From: Leptolinea sp.
GTDB taxonomy: Bacteria > Chloroflexota > Anaerolineae > Anaerolineales > Anaerolineaceae
DNA length: 6,378 nt
Direction: 5' to 3'
Assembly: GCA_022837205.1 (NCBI GenBank)
Contig: JALHEL010000219.1
Span: forward strand, 1-6,378
Position 1 is the stretch's first letter; every line of letters begins with the position of its first letter. Under the pieces are notes generated by a model, which was not told the DNA's origin, searched no databases, and worked only from the letters and a program-made list of their open reading frames with translations. Both the position numbers and the translations under genes were made by a program. Positions 5,303 through 6,378 of this stretch are shown here, one piece after another.

Positions 5303-6378
5303 GAAATATTGTCGCACGGAAAAAATTATCTTCAATCCAAATCATTGTCTTTATCCTGATATTTTTATGCGGGACTTTTTTGCGATTCGTCGATTTTGAC
5401 GATCCGCCGTTGGATTTTCATCCGGCTCGCCAATTACATTCCGCATTAATCGCCCGCAGCTATTTTCTGAAAGATAACGGGAATTTACCCGGGAAAAGTG
5501 CCGATTATCAACATGAGGCGGAAATGCGCGGTTCACAGGAACCCAGAATCGAACCGCCGATTATGGAGAGACTCGCTGCGTGGGGGTATAAAATTGTCGG
5601 AGATGCCGACCTGCGGGTACCGCGAGCGATATCAATCGTTTTTTGGTTAATCGGCGGGATCGGATTATTTCGATTATGCCGTCGATTTCTCGGAATCACC
5701 GGCAGTCTGGTCGGTTTCGGTTTCTTCCTTTTATTCCCCTATACGATTTTTGCGAGCAGATCATTTCAGCCGGATCCTTTGATGGTCGCACTGATGATAT
5801 GGTCACTGAATGCGTTGGTCGAATGGGATTCTCATCCGGCGGTTGGACTGGCGATACTGACCGGCGTCTTGACGGGGACCGCGATTTTGGTCAAGCAGGT
5901 GTGCGTTTTCCCATTGGCGTCAGCCTTTGCGTTTTACATTTTTTCGTCTTCGGATCGGAAACAAAAAATAAAGAGAGTTGATATTTGGATAATCGTGGCT
6001 CTTTCCGTCGCACCGGTATTGATTTATAACTACTGGGGTTACTTTGTCAAAGGTTTTTTGGTACAACAATATCAAGGTCGTTTTTCTTTGAGCGATTGGT
6101 TTTCTCCAGCGTTTTATGTCCGCTGGATTCGGAAGATGGACGAGGTGTTTGGAATCGTTGTCGTAACAGCCGGGTTAGTGGGCTGTCTTGCCTGTGAAAA
6201 TCGAAGAGCACGTTTATTGTGGATCGGTTTTTTTGCCGGATATATTCTTTACGGTTTGGCGCTCCCTCACCATATCGGAACCCACGATTATTATCAATTG
6301 CCTTTATTCCCGATGATTTCTTTCGGATTCGGCCGATCGGCTGAATCAATCTTTGAGGCTGTCGGAAGGTTAAAAGAG
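5299..6378 (+). CDS. GT-C membrane glycosyltransferase, copy 2, tandem paralogue (3' end outside window)
   Basis: The frame from 5299 stays open to the last base, 360 codons without a stop, so the protein is cut by the window edge. It is a near gap-free paralogue of the preceding gene: DPPLDFHPARQLHSALIAR (35-53), IEPPIME (84-90), CRRF (127-130), ASRSFQPDP (152-160), LVK (197-199) and GTHDYY (327-332) fall at almost the same positions. The start is inferred as TTG at 5299, overlapping the previous stop (TTGA). It gives an N-terminus of the same length as copy 1, with a hydrophobic segment at about 12-30. The first in-frame ATG (5524, codon 76) would remove that segment and the catalytic loop. 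No good Shine-Dalgarno is seen, so coupling is likely. Copy 2 has a longer charged stretch after the first loop (about 58-82). Overall divergence is high, so this is an old duplication, probably with a different donor or acceptor. Confidence 0.88.
   Translation, partial: MRNIVARKKLSSIQIIVFILIFLCGTFLRFVDFDDPPLDFHPARQLHSALIARSYFLKDNGNLPGKSADYQHEAEMRGSQEPRIEPPIMERLAAWGYKIVGDADLRVPRAISIVFWLIGGIGLFRLCRRFLGITGSLVGFGFFLLFPYTIFASRSFQPDPLMVALMIWSLNALVEWDSHPAVGLAILTGVLTGTAILVKQVCVFPLASAFAFYIFSSSDRKQKIKRVDIWIIVALSVAPVLIYNYWGYFVKGFLVQQYQGRFSLSDWFSPAFYVRWIRKMDEVFGIVVVTAGLVGCLACENRRARLLWIGFFAGYILYGLALPHHIGTHDYYQLPLFPMISFGFGRSAESIFEAVGRLKE

Noticed and set aside
5643..5981. 112-codon plus-strand open frame in another frame of the second GT-C gene
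   Set aside because: It overlaps the conserved ASRSFQPDP region in the wrong frame, and its translation resembles no protein family.
6047..6349. 100-codon minus-strand open frame near the right edge
   Set aside because: It is antisense to the second GT-C gene, whose motifs (for example GTHDYY) are conserved with copy 1. The minus-strand product has no recognisable features.
1..6378. Mobile element, CRISPR, toxin-antitoxin or phage-defence system
   Set aside because: On both strands I found no direct-repeat array, terminal inverted repeats, transposase or nuclease motifs. The genes form a coherent glycan locus with even base composition.

Overview
The window is a compact, one-directional (+ strand) stretch of a surface-glycan or glycosylation locus from a bacterium with moderate, somewhat AT-leaning base composition. 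It carries seven genes, all co-oriented. The first is cut by the left edge and the last by the right edge. I see no tRNA, rRNA, CRISPR array, transposase, integrase or phage gene. No gap between genes exceeds 130 bases, and coding density is about 97%. The two GT-C membrane proteins share a motif (DPPLDF..xRQL.SA.I.R) that I associate with family 39-like glycosyltransferases of Chloroflexota, especially Anaerolineae. That assignment rests on recall and is tentative.

Left part (1-2062): the C-terminal end of an unrecognised protein is followed by a CMP-sugar synthetase-like cytidylyltransferase with a strong ribosome binding site. After a 127-base gap holding a TATAAT box and a foldable inverted repeat comes a D-2-hydroxyacid dehydrogenase without an ACT domain. 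The first two genes lie only 12 bases apart and are surely co-transcribed. Together they look like the precursor-making part of the locus: activation of a sugar acid with CTP, plus an NAD(P)-dependent 2-keto/2-hydroxyacid step.

Middle (2063-3788): a perfect 12-bp inverted repeat sits just before a DUF115/MptE-like protein, whose motifs also recall family 42 sialyltransferases. A family 2 glycosyltransferase follows six bases later. These are the likely cytoplasmic transfer enzymes.

Right part (3785-6378): two tandem paralogous multi-pass GT-C glycosyltransferases follow, each overlapping its upstream neighbour by 4 bases (ATGA, then TTGA). They probably use lipid-linked sugars on the outer face of the membrane. 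The second begins with TTG and runs off the window.

As a working model, a CMP-activated acid sugar or related acid is made in the cytoplasm and put on an acceptor by the DUF115 and GT2 proteins. The GT-C pair then adds or modifies residues outside. The substrates cannot be fixed from sequence. The most interesting open points are the non-canonical CTP-binding loop of the synthetase with its dehydrogenase neighbour, the synthetase plus DUF115 pairing as a possible non-classical sialyltransferase-like system, and the tandem GT-C duplication.
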